Shown here piece by piece: positions 6,078 through 7,458 of a stretch of 7,458 bases of DNA (position 1 is the stretch's first letter; each line of letters starts with the position of its first letter). The stretch lies in NCBI GenBank assembly GCA_021775195.1, contig JAJFIG010000080.1:1-7458 (forward strand), written 5' to 3'. The notes below the pieces were generated by a model. It saw only the letters and a list, made by a program, of their open reading frames with translations. It did no database searches and was not told the DNA's origin. Position numbers and translations under genes: made by a program. This DNA comes from Rhodospirillales bacterium. Its GTDB lineage: Bacteria; Pseudomonadota; Alphaproteobacteria; Rhodospirillales; 2-02-FULL-58-16.

Positions 6078-7458
6078 TCACTCGGAAAACTGGGCCTTGG
6101 CCTCGCGCCGGAGCACCTTGCCGACGGGGCTTCTGGGCAGCTCGGGGGTGAAATGGATGCGTTTCGGCGCCTTCACCGAATCCAGGCGCTCCTTGACGAA
6201 GGCGATCAGGGCGGCCTCGTCGGCCGGGGCGCCGTCCACCGTCTCGATCGCCGCGTGCACGGCCTCGCCCCACTTGTCGTCGTTGACGGCGAAGACGACG
6301 CATTCCTTGACGCTCGGGTGCTCGCCGATCACCGCCTCGACGTCGCTGGGATAGACGTTGAAGCCGCCGCTGATGATGACGTCGCGGATGCGGTCCTTGA
6401 TGAAGACGTAGCCGCGCTCGTCCATCAGGCCGACGTCGCCGGTGTGCAGCCAGCCGTCAACGATGGTCCGGGCCGTCTCCTCGGGCATGTCGAGGTAGCC
6501 CTTCATCACCAGGTCGCCCCGGATCACGATCTCGCCGGTCTCGCCCGTGGGCATCAGGTCGCCGTCCGTGCCCATGATCGCGACCTCGGTCAGGAGCGTC
6601 GGGCGGCCGCAGGAGGCCAGGTTGCGCTCGTCCTTCCAGTCGGCGGCCCGGATGCAGGTGGCGATCTGCGGCGCCTCGGTCTGCCCGAAGCACATTTCGA
6701 GGGCGTTGTTGAAAAGCGGGATGGCCTTGCGGATCTGTTCCGTGCGCATGCCGGCGCCGCCGACGATCACGTGTTTGAGGCTGGGGAAGCGGCGTTTTTC
6801 GACTCCCGGTTCGGCCATCATCATGTAGACCACTGTGGGGGGGAGGAACAGCGATGTGATGGCGTGTTCCTCGAAGGCATCGAGGATCCCCCCCGGGCTC
6901 GCCGGGCCCATGAAGACCTGGGTCCCGCCCACCGACAGGACCGGCAGGATCAGGGTGTTGGAGCCGTGGGTCATCGGCGTCGCGATCAGGTGGCGGTCGT
7001 TTTCGTCGAAGGCGAAGGACGCCATCATGGTCCCGACGCAGGCATTCCAAACCCGGTAGGTCTGCAGGCAGCCCTTGGGCCGGCCGCTGGAGCCGCCGGT
7101 GAACTTGATCGCTTGCAGGTCGTCCATGGCGAGCTTCGGGCGCGCCGGGCGCCGCCCGTCGTGGTCCGCCATCAGGGCCTCAAGCGAACCGGCACCGGTG
7201 CCGTCCCTGCCGGCGACCACGGTGGCGCCGCCGGCCTCGACCTTGTCCAGGCAGTCGACGTCGGCGGCGATGATCGACGGCCCCGTCGCCGCGATCATCC
7301 GTGAAAGTTCTTCCCGGCCGTTCCTCGGGTTCAGGGGCACCCAGGTTTTGCCCGCGGCCAGGGTCGCCAGCCACGCCAGCAGGTGTTCGGTGGTGTTGTA
7401 GGCGCACACCCCGACCCGGCTTTGGGTTGCCGGGTCGATGGCCTGCCAGGCGGCGGCG
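6078..7458 (-). CDS. AMP-forming acyl-CoA synthetase, 5' partial
   Basis: ANL-superfamily ligase: the acid is adenylated with ATP, then moved to coenzyme A. The frame is open to the window edge (reading QAIDPATQSRVGVCAYN before the GTG at 7409), so the start lies outside; at least 459 codons are present. Counting from that GTG as residue 1: phosphate loop TGGSSGRPKG (104-113), a variant of the usual SGTTGxPKG; FGQTEAP (241-247); GWLHTGDVG (319-327); hinge and A8 region KDRIRDVIISGGFNVYPSDVE (split here as KDRIRDVII then SGGFNVYPSDVE, 338-358); and the adenylation lysine in SPVGKVLRRE (K431). The GGFN-x-YP form is typical of fatty-acid and aryl CoA ligases. The substrate is not determinable here. 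It precedes the citryl-CoA lyase-like gene by 43 bases on the same strand, pointing to one catabolic operon. Confidence 0.93.
   Translation of the reverse strand, partial: AAAWQAIDPATQSRVGVCAYNTTEHLLAWLATLAAGKTWVPLNPRNGREELSRMIAATGPSIIAADVDCLDKVEAGGATVVAGRDGTGAGSLEALMADHDGRRPARPKLAMDDLQAIKFTGGSSGRPKGCLQTYRVWNACVGTMMASFAFDENDRHLIATPMTHGSNTLILPVLSVGGTQVFMGPASPGGILDAFEEHAITSLFLPPTVVYMMMAEPGVEKRRFPSLKHVIVGGAGMRTEQIRKAIPLFNNALEMCFGQTEAPQIATCIRAADWKDERNLASCGRPTLLTEVAIMGTDGDLMPTGETGEIVIRGDLVMKGYLDMPEETARTIVDGWLHTGDVGLMDERGYVFIKDRIRDVIISGGFNVYPSDVEAVIGEHPSVKECVVFAVNDDKWGEAVHAAIETVDGAPADEAALIAFVKERLDSVKAPKRIHFTPELPRSPVGKVLRREAKAQFSE

Noticed and set aside
5991..7304. 437-codon + strand open frame opposite the acyl-CoA synthetase
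   Set aside because: Long antisense shadow caused by high GC; Gly/Ala/Asp/His-rich with no motif, while the - strand carries all ANL core motifs.
7407..7409. GTG as true start of the acyl-CoA synthetase
   Set aside because: The frame stays open with family-like sequence to the window end, and the N-terminal part of the ligase is missing, so this codon is internal.
1..7458. CRISPR array, tRNA, rRNA, integrase or transposase
   Set aside because: No regularly spaced repeats with unique spacers, no tRNA or rRNA signatures and no recombinase motifs were seen on either strand.

Overview
The window looks like part of a GC-rich bacterial chromosome, most likely an alphaproteobacterium (Rhodospirillales-like is my best guess). 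The basis is very GC-rich coding sequence (46 G+C of 60 at 961-1020), the gene families present, and an intergenic palindromic repeat of a kind common in that class. A clearly less GC-rich two-gene block sits inside it. Taxonomy is inferred from composition and family resemblance only.

Layout. (1) 1-1127, +: 3' part of an M20-family zinc metallopeptidase of the carboxypeptidase G2 / ArgE-DapE type, start outside the window. (2) 1128-1474: gene-free spacer with a nested palindrome (1253-1329) bracketed by two oppositely oriented triplets of a 10-bp repeat. (3) 1475-1795, -: small ubiquitin-fold protein of the MoaD/ThiS type that lacks the usual C-terminal Gly-Gly. (4) About 1862-5257: lower-GC accessory block with two + strand genes. 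These are an EVE-domain protein with a C-terminal PD-(D/E)XK-like nuclease domain (2119-3249) and an OLD-family ATPase with a TOPRIM nuclease domain (3324-5093). (5) 5258-6034, -: short citrate-synthase-fold protein resembling citryl-CoA lyase. (6) 6078-7458, -: AMP-forming acyl-CoA synthetase, 5' end outside the window.

How the genes fit together. The acyl-CoA synthetase and the citryl-CoA lyase-like gene are 43 bp apart on the same strand and probably form an operon that activates an acid to its CoA thioester and then handles an acyl-CoA by Claisen-type chemistry. The MoaD/ThiS-like gene lies downstream in the same direction, so the low-GC block may have been inserted into what was one transcription unit.

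The most interesting content is the EVE-nuclease plus OLD/TOPRIM pair. A domain predicted to read modified bases is fused to a nuclease and sits next to an ATPase-nuclease of the class used by Gabija (GajA), retron-type and P2 OLD systems. No GajB helicase, McrBC, methyltransferase, integrase or transposase is visible. I consider this a candidate two-gene anti-phage module; its function as a pair is inference.
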